DNA of 64,000 nucleotides from Auricularia sp. M13 (GCA_037042915.1 CM073196.1:4278001-4342000); one strand, 5' to 3'; shown: positions 26,826 to 40,300, counted from the stretch's first letter. Numbers and translations: made by a program. The notes: generated by a model not told the origin, from the sequence alone.

Positions 26826-29800
26826 TTAGAAGATATTATCGCTGCAGTAGAAATGCAGCGTACCCAGCCGCGTCGAGTGCTTCTTCGATCTTTTCATCGA
26901 CGAAGAGTTAGCGTGAGTAACCGGAAATAAAAGAGATATCAGACCCACCTTGTCTAGAAAACCCGTAAATTGCGAGAAGACGAGCGACTTCTCGGTCGCC
27001 GGTGTGAGCTGCAGCATCTTGACAAGCTGGTCAATCTTTGCCGACGACCCTGCCCTAATTTGATCCTCAGCAGCGTTGGCATCTTCATCCATATCGTCGT
27101 CATCTTCGCCGTTCCAGCGCTGCGTGGCCTCCGTGGGTTCGGGCGGTTCAATGAGACCTTGCATCCCGAGCGTACGGCGATCCTAGACCACAGTAAGCGA
27201 GGGATCCCTGAAACACAAGGTGGAAAAATCGCACCATCGGGCAGCGCGTATCGCGCCGGATGACCTCCGTGATGCAGGCGAAGCAGAACGAGTGCGAGCA
27301 GACGGTAATGCGCGGCTCACGCAGCACCTCGAAGCACACTGGGCACTCCTCATTCTCTTCAACAGCCTGCGCAAGCTGGCACTGCAGTCGTGCCTATAAC
27401 GCATCTTCGTCAGCCGCAGGCACGAGAGATAGAGTCAAAGGCAACGAACCTTGTCCTTGGGCGAAATCACAACTTGCTGCACGCGCTCCTCGCCCGCGAC
27501 GGCCGCGGCGGGCTCGCGCAGCGTCTCGACGTAGTTGCGCGGGATGAGCCCCGGGTGGAGCACGAGCTGGCGCATGCGCGTCAGCATGCCCAGCACATTC
27601 GCGCCCGCAATCGCATTCTGGCCGTGCACCGCGCGCGCGGCCTGCATCCAATACTCAAAGCGCTGCCGGCTCAGCGACTCAATCTCGTCGTACAGCGCGC
27701 GCGTTTCGGGCGGCAATGTCACGGGCACCTGCACCATCTCGACCGGCGGCAGCTCGACGAGGTGATTCCCCGCGTCGTCCTGCATCTCCTTGGTGCGCCG
27801 CAGACAGATCTGGTGCATGACGCTCTTGAGCAGCCGCGCGCCCTCGGCCGTGCTCGCCTTGAGCGGGCGCTCGAGCAGCGACTTGAAGTAATCTTCCTGA
27901 TCCAGCGGCGCGCACACCTGCAGGAACTGCAGGATGGAGCCGAGGTCCTTCGGAGAGTTGATAATCGGCGTGCCCGTCACGACCCAGCGCCGCTCGGCCG
28001 TCAGCGCGCGGCATGCGATGGCTGCTTGCGTCTTTGGATTGCGGATCTGGTGTCCCTCGTCTAGCACGACGCGCTGCATATAGGCATCGTAAGTAAGGCA
28101 TGATGGTTCGCACTAAAGACTGCAGCACGCACCCGCCACTTGACGCCCATGAGTCCACCGTCCGTCTTGCGTTTCTTCTTGCTCGGTCCAGCTTCGACAC
28201 CGGCGCTCGCAGCGACGGACTTGGCGTAATCTTGCGCGACGACCTAAGAGCAAGAATCAGCAGTCCGCGCGCGAAGACGATGCTGGGCACGGCGGCGTAC
28301 TTGGTACGTCGTAATCACAATATCAGCCTTTTCCATCTCCTCGACGCTGGCGTTCCGTCCAGTATTATAATACACAAGCGTCTTGAGCTTCCCATGCTGT
28401 ACATGGTCCGCAATCTGCTTCTCCCAATTGCTGAGCACGCTGAGCGGGCATACTGGACGTGGATCGGCAGGAGCAACGGCAACATCGAGGCGAAAACGTA
28501 CCAATAAGCGTCGCGCCGCTATACCCATTCTTCGGCTCTCTCTTCGTCATCAACGCCAGCGCCAGAATCGTCAACGTCTTCCCAAGGCCCATGGCATCCG
28601 CAATGAGCCCGCCGCGGCCGAGGACGGGCGGGTTCTCGATGCGCGACGGCATGTGGGTGAGGCTGTTGTAGTAGATCGGCTTGCCATCACGATCTTGTAC
28701 GAGCAGAACTGGACGGCCGGGTCGCTCTCCTTCGCCGGCAACCTGGGGTGCTCTTTCGCCAAACACCATTTCAGTGCTTGTTTCTGTGTCGGGCGCGCGT
28801 CAGCCCCGAGCGGAGATAGAGAGCGGTTCGGGTGGGGGAAGCGCACCTGATGCTTCATGAGCTCGACGCCAGCCTGGAGGCCAAGGGGCATCTGGTCCTC
28901 CTCGAGCTCGGGCAGCTTGAGCACGTCCTCGCCGTCGACGCCGCACAGCGCGTCCATCAGCCCAGTGCGCCGGCCGTCGTCGTCGACCTTGGACAGCGAC
29001 TCGAGCATCGTGCGCAGCTCCAGCGCCTTCTGCGCCTCGGCGTAGCGGCGTTGCTGCTCCGCGAGCGCCTTGGCTGCTGCCGCGGACGACGCCTGCGCCT
29101 GTGACGACGATGCTGCGGCGTACGATTGAGACGCTGGAACGCTAAGTGGCGAGTAAATAAGGCAACACAAATGTTGAAAGTCGCGATACGTACACTGGCG
29201 GCGGGAGCGCCGGGGCGCGCGCAGGGTTGCCCGTGTACTCGGCCGTGCGCATTGTATCGTCGAACCCGCGCTGGCCTGGGGTCGCCCAGCGCAGCGCGGG
29301 CTCGAGGGTTGCGCGTTGGTCAGAGCGGCCGTAGATCTTCACTTCAGCGGGTAGGGTGTAGACCGTACCGCCGCGAGTCACTGAGAAAGGATATCAGCCA
29401 CGCGAACATATAAGACTTGGAATGCCATAGCGAGCTCGCAACATCTACGCAACGCTGGCCACACAATGCTGCGGCCCCAGCGAGACGAGCACCGAGTGTT
29501 GTAGCGCGAGCCTGCAACGCGGCAACCGTCACACGGGCTAGCACGGCACCAACCCGTTGCGAGTTTGTTGGGGCTCTGGTCGCGCCCTCACGTCACGGGT
29601 CGGGGGGGGGCTGCGACATCCCTCAGGTATCACAGTGAGCGCGCAACAGCCACAACGTTGGTCACAGGTTGAAAAATGCAACAGAGACGTTGCGAACAGG
29701 CGCGAACACAGGACGACCCTTCGTGGGGTCGCAACTGGCGCCACGGCGACTTTCGTCACGCTCGCCTTGCGAGTTGTTGGAAGTACAATGCTGAATTTTC

Positions 29801-30330
29801 ACTCACCGTTTCCTTGCGTGACGATGCCTTCGACGGTGACCCGTTGGGCGTCCATGAGCGGTGCAAGCTTAGCCGCCGTGTTGCGCGACAAGTGGCCGAC
29901 GCCGACGCCGGCGGCGTTGAAGACCTTGATGGCGTTGCGGTCGTATTGGTTCGTCGGCTCGCGGCGGATGAGCACGCGCTCCATGTTGCCGACCATGCCG
30001 GTGTAATACTGAACGCCGACGATCTCAGTGCGGAACGACACATAGAGCTCTTCGACGGGTTCCTCCTCGACCGGCGCGGCGTCCTCGACGTCGTCGTCGT
30101 CGGGGATCTCGATGATGGGAATTTCGGACTCGCGCTTGCGCTTCTGGGTGCTTGGGCCTGGTGTCGGCGGGGCGGCTGCCGGTGCTGGGGCGGGAGCTGC
30201 TGAATACGACGCTCGCCCGCGCGCAACGTCGCTGCGAATGTGCTGCCGATCGGCTTCGTTTATCCCAATCCATCCCTGGACCATTTCCAGTCGGGCAGAT
30301 TTGAGTCGCTGGAGTGCTTTCTTCGGGACA
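26826..30330 (-). pseudogene. Captured RAD5/HLTF-type SNF2 helicase gene, 3' truncated
   Basis: Order on the - strand: HIRAN domain (YVSFRTEIVGVQYYTGMVG, RREPTNQYDRNAIKVF, about 30050-29800); SNF2 ATPase with Walker A (DAMGLGKTLTILALAL, near 28590), CPLSVLSNWEKQI, VVLDEGHQIRNPKTQ (DEGH, near 28060), RRWVVTGTPIINSPKDLGS and CLRRTKEM; RING finger (CPVCFEVLREPRITVCSHSFCFAC, near 27340); and the first helicase C motifs (SAKIDQLVKML, KSLVFSQFTGFLDK, about 27030-26950). HIRAN + SNF2 with an embedded RING is the RAD5/HLTF/SMARCA3 layout, a nuclear DNA-damage-tolerance translocase and ubiquitin ligase. The final helicase motifs are missing at 26826, so it is a truncated capture. Introns are ordinary and lack the element's ATAACA motif. 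Confidence 0.85.
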
Positions 30331-30982
30331 CATCGCCTGAATGAATTATCAGCCAACGTGCACGGGCTGTAAACTGTAGCTAAACGGAGTACGGCCCTGT
30401 TGATACAGGCCGTATTGCCAACCATGAGTACAGTCACGACCATCACAGTCGCAGTACGGCTGGCGGTACTGTTGTACAGAATAAAAAAAAGACCTGGGAT
30501 ACTTACCAATGATACCAATGATGGGATTCTCCGTAACGGTTGTCGACGACGAGCATGCCATAACGCAATTCGCCTTTTCCGATTAACTGGCCACCGCACG
30601 GCCCATGGCATTTGGCACGTCCAGAACGCGCATACTGGCAATGAGCACGGCTGAAAGGAAATTGCGTTCAGGATATCAGTCAATAATCGTGGAATTGCGC
30701 GTTGGACCAGGCGGTCGAGCAGGACACGGCGAGCAGCGATAGTAAACGAGACAATGCACGGTCAGCGCGTTATCCAGGCACAGCCAGACGCGATGCGCAC
30801 CTCTATCGCGTGCTTAGACGCCATCTTGAAGTTACTTTCTGTAGGATATCGCTGCTGCTGTCGAATCGCGGGCTTGTGGCGGCTGTTCGGATTTTTCGGG
30901 TCCAAGAAGCGTGGCGCGAAACGAAGCTCCGACCCGGACCTTATTCCGCCTCAGCTGCTCCGACGTCGAACTGCTTTGCGCA
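30331..30982. other. Spacer between captured helicase and F-box remnants
   Basis: On the - strand, about 30660-30500, there are short coding-looking pieces in different frames, possibly the 5' end of the helicase gene or of another gene. On the + strand a basic region (FGSKKRGAKRSS, about 30890-30930) precedes the F-box frame. Nothing complete was found. Confidence 0.35.
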
Positions 30983-32141
30983 ATGGCATCCGCCAGTTCC
31001 TGCGCGCTCCCGCAAGCGCATCGTGATAGTATATTTAGTCCGATATCAACAGTATTTGAATGCGGAATTAATAGCCTCGAAGCAGTACCAAAGTTCGTAT
31101 TGCGCAAAATTTTCACCGCCACATTTATAGCGACGAGCTCATTCCATTTCAGCTCCGAAGAGGCTAGCTCGCTCGCGCAGTGTATTTTTGACTGCGTTAA
31201 GGAAACTTTAGCTGTCAAACTCAGCGCGCAGAATGAGCGAAGGTCTGCACAGGCTATTCTTCCGGACGAACTGCGGTGTGCAATCTGGGAGCGCCTGCCT
31301 TTCTTCGAGTGTATCGCGGTCACACACGTATGCAGGAGATGGCGCCATGTTTCCCGCTCATGTCCCTCGATTTGGCAACAAGTTACTTGCTTTACAACAG
31401 TGCATGATACTGCTTACTGCATTTGTCGCGACTGCGTCGTCAAGGATGATGGGTTCTGCTGTAAATGTTGGGACTTGGACCCGAGGGTCTTCCACCGAAC
31501 ACTCACCGTACACCCGTGGGATGGGACAGCTCCCCCTACCGTCGCAACACTACCAACCTCGCTGCGGCCGTTGAGATCCTGCAACGCAGTGTGGACCTGC
31601 CGCTCAGCATTACCCTCGACATTGTCCCTTACGACGCGCACTGCGATCCCTTAAAATCCCTTGCGCAGGTTCTCCAGCCTCATCTTCACTGCCTGTGTGC
31701 ACTTCGCGCCCGTTCCGCCGACACGACCGCCGTGTGCAAGTTTCTCTCGTTCTTCTCAGAGCTCCCATCGCTGCGCGACTTCTCCGCCGAGCTGCTGAAG
31801 AATAGGAGTCCTTCTGCATTCCTCAGCGTGTTGTTCCCCGGAAAATCGCACTTTCCGCTCTCGAGAAGATCCATCTCGGACACGGCTATCACTGGCCCAA
31901 TGGACCATAACTTCCGGCTGTCCACACCTTGTCGTTGACACCGAGCGACCTCATCCATGTCGTGTGGGCGCTGCAAGGATGTCCCGCTCCTCACGCGCCG
32001 CTCTCACCTCACGCGCCGCTCACACACGCCGTGGAGCCGTCCTCTTCCTGGCCACCCACTCGCGCACTGTGCTCGTTCCGGACCCTCGTACTCGCCTTCG
32101 CGCCCCATCATTACCCGGATTCCCGCCCACTCCCGCGCTGA
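30983..32141 (+). pseudogene. Captured F-box protein gene remnant
   Basis: From an ATG at 30983 the frame reads to an F-box (ILPDELRCAIWERLPFFECI, VTHVCRRWRHVSRSCPSIW, about 31257-31375), the substrate-adaptor motif of SCF ubiquitin ligases. The downstream leucine-rich part (LQRSVDLPLSITLDI, FFSELPSLRDFSAELL, about 31578-31800) is in another frame, and a third segment ([18 protein letters not shown], near 31930-31985) follows. The gene therefore has at least one frame change and no normal end. It abuts the EPSP synthase fragment. Confidence 0.72.
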
Positions 32142-32213
32142 TCGGCCCAGCCTTTCCCAGCCTTCCCACTGACGCCAGTCACCAGTGCCTCGAATCTCTC
32201 ACGCTACTTATTC

Positions 32214-32488
32214 CCACTGTCGAGGTCCTGCCCGCCGGCACCGCCGCGCTCTTCCTCACGACCTTCTGCACGCGCGCCGCGGGCCCCGGCAAGACGCGCA
32301 TTACCGGCAATGTGCGCATGAAGCAGCGCCCCGTCAGCCCGCTCGCGTACGCCAAGGGCAACGGCTGCCTGCTGCTGTGCATCGCGCTGGGCATCCGCGG
32401 CGGCCACATCCGCCTTGCGGCGAGCGTGAGCAGCCAGTACGTCAGCAGCGTGCTGTTGAGCCTCGTCCGGCAAGGTGTCCGCGCGTGA
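32214..32488 (+). pseudogene. aro1: Second AROM fragment: part of the EPSP synthase domain
   Basis: The + strand reads [34 protein letters not shown] and [20 protein letters not shown]. It matches the EPSP synthase part of the captured AROM at about 17190-16910 but lies on the opposite strand. A piece between MKQRP and the YAxGxGCLPL-type segment is shortened. It marks the right edge of captured block 2, while the larger AROM piece marks the left edge of block 1. Confidence 0.85.
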
Positions 32489-32948
32489 TACTGACCTCAA
32501 GATGTTATTCAGAACTTGCTGCGAGGATAAGTACTGAGCGCTGATAATCCCTTTGAGAAAAGAACGACAATTTCTCATGTTCAACCTGTTGGTTCGGTTT
32601 CCTACTTAGACATGGGCTAAAAAGTAGTTGTTGTTATACAGATGTTATTTAATGTTGTTATTACGAATGTTATTGTTGATGATATATTGTTATCTTATTG
32701 AATTCCCGTTATTCTTCAGTTATTCTTCAACTTGGTGCGATCTGCTGATGATTCCTGCGGAAGACATTTTATTGAGAATGCAGTTCGATTTGTCAATTTG
32801 GCATTGCTCAGTACATGGAGGGCTCAAGATCAACTAAGATACCGAGATAACAAGATAACAGCGCGAGAATAACATGATGCCTCTGCTGCCTCTGAGGTTG
32901 TTCTACAGTTTGATCAATATTTGAGCATCTGAGCACGTCAAGTCATAC
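32489..32948. other. Border of captured block 2, return to native KDZ sequence
   Basis: From about 32625 the sequence becomes AT-rich and dense in the element's motif (TGTTATACAGATGTTATTTAATG, TGTTATTGTTGATGATATATTG, ATAACAAGATAACA). No gene was seen. It is the 3' spacer of the - strand gene ending at 32949. Confidence 0.55.
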
Positions 32949-34517
32949 CTAGTCAGAGATGGTGATGATGTCGGCAGTTTCAGCCTTGAATTTCTTCACG
33001 GGCGGCGTCAATGTCTCGACAGCGTCAGCGTCCTCGTCGTCCGTTGACATCGCACAAGCTTTTCCTTTGCTGGACTCGATCTTGCGCTTGCGGACGCGTG
33101 AGAAGGCCGATGGAGCAGGCATATCCTCGAGCGTAGTTTTGCTGGACGAGGCGATCGTAGCTGCGGCGGACGAAGCGCCAGAGTTGTAAGGAACCATTGC
33201 TGAGCGCCTCATATACTCGGGGACGAAGTCGTAGTAGTGCGCAATGGAGTCGGCAGGCGGAGCGCGGGGCATGTAGACTGCGTGGGCCAGCGCCGACTTG
33301 AGAATGTCCAGCCCAAGGAGATCCTTCTCGAGGTTGCGGGTCTTGATGATGAGGAACTCGTTTGCTCCAACCAACGTCATCCCATCGCGGAACATGGTGG
33401 ACCACTTCTGCGTGAGAGGACGCCACAGATGAAAGATGGTGCGTGGAAAAATCCCAGAGGCCTCGAGCGTAAACTGGAAGTCGCGATCCCAGTGCACCCA
33501 TGCAGCATCAGGAGTGCATGGATCAATGTAGGCAACCTGGCGAAGGGGTGTATCGCACTCCTAAAAATTATGAGCTGGATGAGCATTTACTTGAACAATT
33601 CTACTCACCGAATAGTAGAAGTACACAACTACCTCCATCTTGCCTGCGTTGGAAGACGGAGGTGCTGACGAGACTGAGGACGGCGAAGCTGTGGGAGCCC
33701 AGCTGGAGGTAAGACGGCTGCTCGGGACCATGAACGAGCCAGTGCTACCAATGGATTTGTCGACCTCCACAAATTTGATTGTACCATTGGGAGTACTGTA
33801 TGGGCGAAAAACACCATCTTCCTCATCACTCGGTGGGGCAAACTCACTGATAACACAAAATGCCATGTCAATAACATGTTATCAATAACAAGACCAGACT
33901 TACACTTGTCCCGAACGTGCCTTGGGCTTCGCAGCAGGCTTGAGAGCCTCGTTAATTTTGGCGAGATTCTCGCGACGATTTTTTTCCTTGGCCTCTTGGG
34001 TACTAAGTAACTTCCACAGTCAGCAGATCATCTAGGTAGGCAGCAGTAGCGACGCACAGAGGTGCCTGAGTCTTTTTGGGGCTTGGAGTCCCAAAATCAG
34101 ACGCTTTTTTAGTTGTTGGTGTCCTAGAAGGGTGTGGTGTCAGAAAATGGATGCCAGACACGAAGAGCAAACGTTACTCACGACTCAGCGCGGTGCTTGA
34201 TATATTTCTTCATTTGGTCGGACGCCATGGTGTCAGTGAGCCAGTGCGCTGGCTTCCGATGCTCGAAGTTGAAGCGCTTGCACTCTGGGTTTTGGCACTA
34301 ATATAAATAACAGCATATCAGTGAATAACACGTCCGAGAATAACATAATACATGCAATTGCCATATAACGACCAGCGTTATTGATCTGCTCATGGCCAAG
34401 ACACAACTTGATGTCGAAGCTGGTGCCTTTGCACGTAGGGCAGGGTTCTTCACATTTTGGAGGCGCAGGGCCGACGAGCTTGGTCAAGAAATCGCGGTCG
34501 CGAGGGGCGGTGGACAT
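32949..34517 (-). CDS. KDZ accessory gene Y: cysteine-motif hypothetical protein
   Basis: Proposed start MSTAPRDRDFLTKLVG at 34517. The first exon holds CEEPCPTCKGTSFDIKLCLG, HEQINNAG; after an intron rich in TGTTATT motifs (about 34354-34303) the next exon gives CQNPECKRFNFEHRKPAHWL, together a probable zinc-binding module. Short lysine/serine-rich exons follow (about 34200-33900). Then come an exon with EFAPPSDEEDGVFRPYS (about 33846-33606) and a final exon, FQFTLEASGIFPRTIFHLW and MPRAPPADSIAHYYDF, to the stop at 32949, with a Ser/Lys-rich tail (RVRKRKIESSKGK). The donor after YMAI may be a GC-AG site. The family is not known to me. Native element gene by its introns. Confidence 0.6.
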
Positions 34518-34702
34518 GATGGTGTGCGGAAAACGGAGGCAGGGGAACCAGATGCGCGTCAGCAAGGTCTTATAGTGCTCATCGGAGATCCTGAGCCGAT
34601 TTCTAGCCATAATCAGTGCGTCCACATGGTCTGTGGTTCTGAGCCAACTTTTTGGGGGCTACTTTCTTGAAACCTGATCCTCGGGTAGCAGGTGTTGCTG
34701 TG

Positions 34703-37242
34703 TTATTGACAATGACAGTTATTTGTCATTGACAACAAGCGGCGCATAACAAATAACATTCTAGAATTCTGGGCTTGCTGCTTTTCCAGAGCGTCAGACA
34801 GGCGGAGCAGCTTGCACGTGCTGTCCTGCTCGAGAACTGGGGGCTGGTGGGTGCTGGCCCTGGGCGAGCGCTCTATGACGCGGGCATGTGGTGAGATGGA
34901 GAAAGAGGCAGCCCATGAGGCGTTGTCGCACGCTGGCTGAACCACATAGACCTGCATGAATGCGATGCATAGAGCTGCATGAACGCGATGACCTGCCCTG
35001 TATCTCCTCAATGGTCTTCAGGTCTGCTGCCGTGCAGAAGACCCTATTCCTGGTGCTGCACAAAGTGATCTCAACGGGGCACAAAGTACCAGGTTATGCT
35101 ATTGGCTGCTGTTATCCGTGTTATCCGTGTCATGCCAAGTGTGGGGGCATGTGCGACGGACCATGTATTTGTGTGGCTGGGCCATGGCTGGACCAGTGTG
35201 GCTAAGAGGACACATCTTATCTTCCAAATCAGCTTCTTTGACGTGCACTCCTGTGTTAATACACAGCAGGGTAATGGTTCATTGAAAAGTATCTGCGCGC
35301 TGAATCTGCGCACTAACAAGAATTGGATTGCAATTGAATAAAAAACGTTTGAACAGGATTACGTTGCACCCTGAGTTACCTGGACTTCTCTGCCCGGGGA
35401 CGAAGGCGCCTAGCAACAGCTTCCGTGAATCGTGGACCCTGTGTGCGCTTGTTGGGGCTGTCATGCCCTGCAGGGTCCTGTGCACGCTTTCTCTTCCTGG
35501 AATTTGCCCCCAATTCCCCGTCAGACTGCCGGATCTTTGTGGAAGCGCTGTCTTCCCTTCTCTGCTGGATTGTCGTCCTTCGTGGGCGACACGGAGACTT
35601 GACAAAAATAGGACTGTGGCAAAGGGGTATAAGTTATCTGTTATCCGTTATCGGTTACAGTTATTCATCAAACTCACGCAGTAGCGGTGGTTCTTCGACG
35701 CACGGCCAATTTTGACACTTTAACTGATGAACATTAGAATATTAAGATATGAGAGGAAAGACAAAGATCTACCTTTGACCTGCTGCAATGCTGCAGGCTC
35801 TGCAATGTGCCTCAAGGCTGGCACTTGGGTGGCTCTGGGCGACTGGAGGTCTTCGAGGGCGTCATTGTGCTCTTCAAAGTCGTCACAGGCTGCTGAGTTT
35901 GGTGATGAGGCCTGATGGAGGGAAGGTTCTGCAGAGAAGGGCTTTATAAGCTATCACGGTGGTTTGGACGGCATACCACGGCCATTTTCCAGCTCATTCA
36001 CATTGCGATCGCATTCCTGCCCTTCGCCATTTTTTTCTGTTGAGAAAAGCATTAGTCCCTGTTGTTACTATATCAAGACCATGGCAACCTGACTCAGGTG
36101 TTGCAACCTGTGGTGGGAATGCTACTTTTTGTGTGCAGTGGGCTGCAAAGATTATCAACACCTGCCTGCGAAATACATCACATGCTCCGCACAGAGGACA
36201 TCTTTAGCCGCCAGGCCGAATTCCTTCTGGAAGTCTTTGAGCCCAGGCAGGTTCCCTTCTTTGTGAAGAGGCTCCGACTGAGAATCTCGGCGCGAGCTGT
36301 GGCTATATGTTGTTCAGAAACAATAACATACAATAACATGTTATCACATACCAGATGGACGAAAGTACATTCGCGTCATTGTACCCTGCTGCAAATGCTA
36401 ATACCACGTATCCCGTCGCTTCTTGTACATCATTTGCCATGTTCCCAAGGAGGCGAGCAACCTCAAGGTTTGACCTTGACTATGTTATTGATGGCAAATG
36501 CAATACGGGCGACATACAGTGGGGCAGCTGCCTTTTGTACTTGAAGTTCCCGCTTGCTCTTGGTCATCTCCTCAGCCTGTAATTCGAGTTTCTCGCGTTC
36601 GGTGGGTGGGAGAGCGTCAATTTTGGAGGATATAGTCTTATTCAGGTTTCCAATGCGCTCGCGAGCTGGAATGCCCAGCGCATCTGCTTCATCGTAGAAG
36701 TCCTTGATAAGCTCAGGGTGCTCCTTGATGAAGACATCGCGGGGTCGAACAGCTTTTGGGACAGGTGTACGACTGCTAGTGGGTGGTCGAGGAGATGGGG
36801 CATGGTTCCCTGCCGCCCGCCGTGCAGCAGTGCCTGTCGCGTTGTCAGGCAATTTGGTGATACGCTGTGAGAGATATGTTATCCTGGTAATCCATAATAA
36901 CAAATCCATAATAACAGAACAACTCACAGTTTTAAATTGAGCATCGGTCAGTTTCTCCCTTGTCTGATGGTCAGGAAATGCGGCAGCAAAGTCGTTCACA
37001 AGTTGGGTCTTCCATCGGCCGTAGGTATCTGCTTTTTTGTGTTTCTCGATGAGCTCAATAGTTACATGGGTTTTGATCCAGTCGCGCTCGGCGGGCGTTT
37101 GCCAGCTCCGGCCCATGCTGCTTGGCGTGCGGTTGACGGTCTGGTGCAAGTAAGCGGGCAAGCTGCGGAAGCAGTGAAAATCGTTACTTCCCTGCGTCAA
37201 AACGTCCACAGTGCCTCCAGGATCAGCACCTGAGCAGCGCAT
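34703..37242 (-). CDS. KDZ accessory gene X: hypothetical nuclear protein, divergent from the transposase
   Basis: ATG at 37242. Exon 1 includes WQTPAERDWIKTHVTIELIE, GRWKTQLVNDFAAAFPDH. An intron at about 36926-36865 carries TTATTATGG and ATAACATA words. Exon 2 continues with RPRDVFIKEHPELIKDFYDE and LPPTEREKLELQAEEMTKSK, and a further piece, ARLLGNMANDVQEATGYVV, is followed by an intron containing AATAACATGTTAT (36332-36344). Later pieces include a basic exon (KSPCRPRRTT, SRKRKRAQDPAGHDSPNKRT, about 35600-35395) and a helical end (CKLLRLSDALEKQQAQNS, near 34790). Exon joins after 36400 are uncertain, so this could be two genes. Its position beside the transposase suggests a role in transposition. 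Confidence 0.5.
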
Positions 37243-37347
37243 TACGAGTTGATGGAAGTGTTATAAATAACACAATAACAAATGTTATCTTACATTCTGT
37301 TAATCATGTTTACAGCTGTTTTCCGACTGTGCAACTCCGTGTGCGCG
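37243..37347. promoter_or_regulatory. Divergent promoter between gene X and the KDZ transposase
   Basis: Only about 105 bases separate the two start codons. The spacer has a TATA-like TTATAAATAACA (about 37261-37272) and the words ACAATAACAAATGTTATC, i.e. the element's repeated motif. This would allow joint expression of the two genes. Inference from spacing and motif only. Confidence 0.45.
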
Positions 37348-40300
37348 ATGCCAAAGCGAAAGCGTCCAGACGACTTGGTCATTGCAGATGCTGATATCAT
37401 GGTTCTGGATGAAACCATGGCACTGGTGGAAGGGACAGCTGCCGACTGTTCCATCGATGTCGAGTCTGTTCCGCTCGATCCTGACATAAGTCCACCACGT
37501 TCCAAGACGCTTCACGATGGTGCTGGTGTAAAAACGAACATGTCCCAGACAAATGGGAAGTCTGGTAGCAGGATGGTGTGTAGTGATTTTGATTGGCAAA
37601 ATTATCTAACTGTTTTAAGACCACGTCAGAAGAATCGAGGGATTTCCAGGACAACTACGCTGCGCAATTACTCGACATCATGCTAGAGTCCGAATGCTTA
37701 TCCGATGCTGGCTGTGTCGAATGTGGTACATCCTGGTCCTCAACCGCCCTCGCATTTCGGTGCCATGATTGCTTTCATGGGCCTGTATTTTGCTGCGACT
37801 GCCTCCTGTCCCTGCACCGTTACACACCGACACATCGTATCTCGGTTTGGAACGGAAAACACTTCGAAAGAACTACGCTCCACGAGCAGAAACTTGTCGT
37901 CCACCTTGGCCATCGCAGTCGCCCCTGCACCTCTGTGCATACAGTCTCAGGATCCAAGACAATTTCCGTTACAGATTCACTCGGGGTTCAGAATGTCTCA
38001 ATCCGATACTGCACATGTCGAGATGCAAACTCAGAATTCGCGGCTTCTGAGGTCGTGCAACTCTGGCGGGCTGGTCTGTATCCTGGTACATTCAAACGGC
38101 CGCAGACCGTTTTCACGTCATCTGTATTCAAAGACTTTCATCTCCTTACGCTCCAGGGAAGCCTTAATGCATACGACTTCCTTCGCTACCTGCGACGTAA
38201 AACAAATAACGTATTTGTTAGCGACGTTAAGGTCTGTTATTTGTTATTAGTGATTTCTTCCTCGACTGAGATACATCTGCAGGAGCCATATCGACCGTTC
38301 ATGCATTCATTCAGACAGTGGTCATATTTGATTTCGCTGAAAAGAAATGGAATTCGTCCCTCATGGGACCTCCCTGCTCGAAGTCTGGCCGTTCTCTGCC
38401 CAGCCTGCCCGCAGCCAGGGATCAACATAGCGCAGAATGAGTGGGATAATCTGCCAAAAAGCCTTCAGTAAGGATAATTTTACCTTAAACTATATTTCTT
38501 ATGTGGTTACCAGCTTTTTGGTGGCTCTCTTCGTCAACATGGATGGAAACTTTAAGCTCAACCAACGTGACAAGCTGATGGATATCAACGATCTTCCTTT
38601 CACCACTGGTGCAGCATACTATGCCAATGAGGTTCTTTACAGCCAGTACCTTACTGAACACAATGTTGAGAATGACAGTCTGGTGCGTATAACATGTTGT
38701 CAACAATAACAATAACAATAATAACAATATATGTTATTGATAGCCATCGACGTGCAGTAATTTTGGAGCCTTACGCAATGGGAGATACGCAGGAAAGAGG
38801 GTGTCTGGCACGGTTGCGTTGACATGCAAGCATGAGTACGTCCTCCCAGAAGGCTGTGTTGATTTGCAAAAGGGCGAAAGGTGGGTTAAACCCTGATAAT
38901 TTATGTCTGCCAATAACCGCATTCAAGATATCGGAACGTTGACTATGCTGTCTATCACGCCCTAAAGCACTACAAGAACCTCCCACTTCTCTACAGCTCA
39001 TACGACATCAATTGCCAGTATAAAGTCAAGTTCTGGGATCGCATGTGCGACAGCTTTGGCTGGGTCCCACTTACGACAAAGGTCATCTTCGGCATTGGGA
39101 AATTTCATCTGCTTGGCCACAAGGAAGCCTGCAGAGGTCCATATTCCTTCAACTATATTCGCGGTTCTGGTCTGTTTTGTGGCGAGGGTGGAGAGCGACG
39201 CTGGCCAGCTACAAATGCAATCTCCACCTTCGTTCGCGAGATGGGTCCGGGACAAATGCATGACACCATCAACGACCATCACTCAGATCTGAATATACGC
39301 AAGACTCATCAGATGGGTACGTCTTTCACTGCATGCCTTTCACCATCTCAACTCTCATAGCTTCGAATCTTGGAGAAAAGTACCTTGAAGCATTAAAAGT
39401 GTATAAAATCATCCAGGACGAACTGTCGAGCCTCGAAATCAGCCTTGTCAGCAATGGTCTCCCGCTTGCCTCCTGGAAAACACAACAGAAGCGATATATG
39501 GAGAAAATCATGTCTGGAAACTGGAAAAGTGATGTTGCAAATCCGTACATCGCACAGGCCGATCTTGGTGAGCCTTACAAAACTCGTGAATGTGATTCGG
39601 TCCTAAGTATCCAAGCTCCTTCTGCAAAATCCATAAGGAATCAGTTAGATAAGGAAATATCTCAGGGCTCAAGGCCAGGCCTCATGACTGGAGTTCCTGC
39701 AATGATCCAGGAGGGAATCGACTTACAGGAGAAGCAGTGAGTCTTGAAATAACATAGTAACATGATATTACGATAACATGATAACACCTCAGGTGCGATA
39801 TTGCGGAGAAGGCCAAGACTGCAACTACCGACAGCGATATTTCTAGCCTAGCTGACCTGCGCAGGCGCTGCTTGACGCGTGTCGAAGACTTCTACTCGTG
39901 GCAGCAGAAGCTCATGGGATTAGTCAATCTGGACCTAGTCCCTTTTGATGCAGCAATACGGTGCGAGGATCAACCAATTCAACTTCCCTCTCAGTTGCCT
40001 TCTGCTTCATATCACATGGACGGAATGCGTGCGTTCATCTGCGCCGAGATGGAGCTTCGGAAGGCTCAGTGCAATGATGCACTTCGGACACTTCGGCGCA
40101 AACTTAGCTGTCGTGCAGCTCTGGAGAAGGAGAGCTCTGAGAACGACACTGGGCAGAAGTCCAAGACCAGGTCCTACGGATTCATCAGTCGGAACAAGCG
40201 ACTGGTGACACAAGCTGCTGCTGGTTACCGTCGCGGTAGAGCTGCACTGCAGAAGCTGCTTTCGACCTGTGACTCAGCTGAAGCTGAAGCACTTGAGAAA

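Noticed and set aside
30331-30683. Extra N-terminal domain of the helicase
   Set aside because: Short coding-looking pieces lie in several frames without consistent splice joins.
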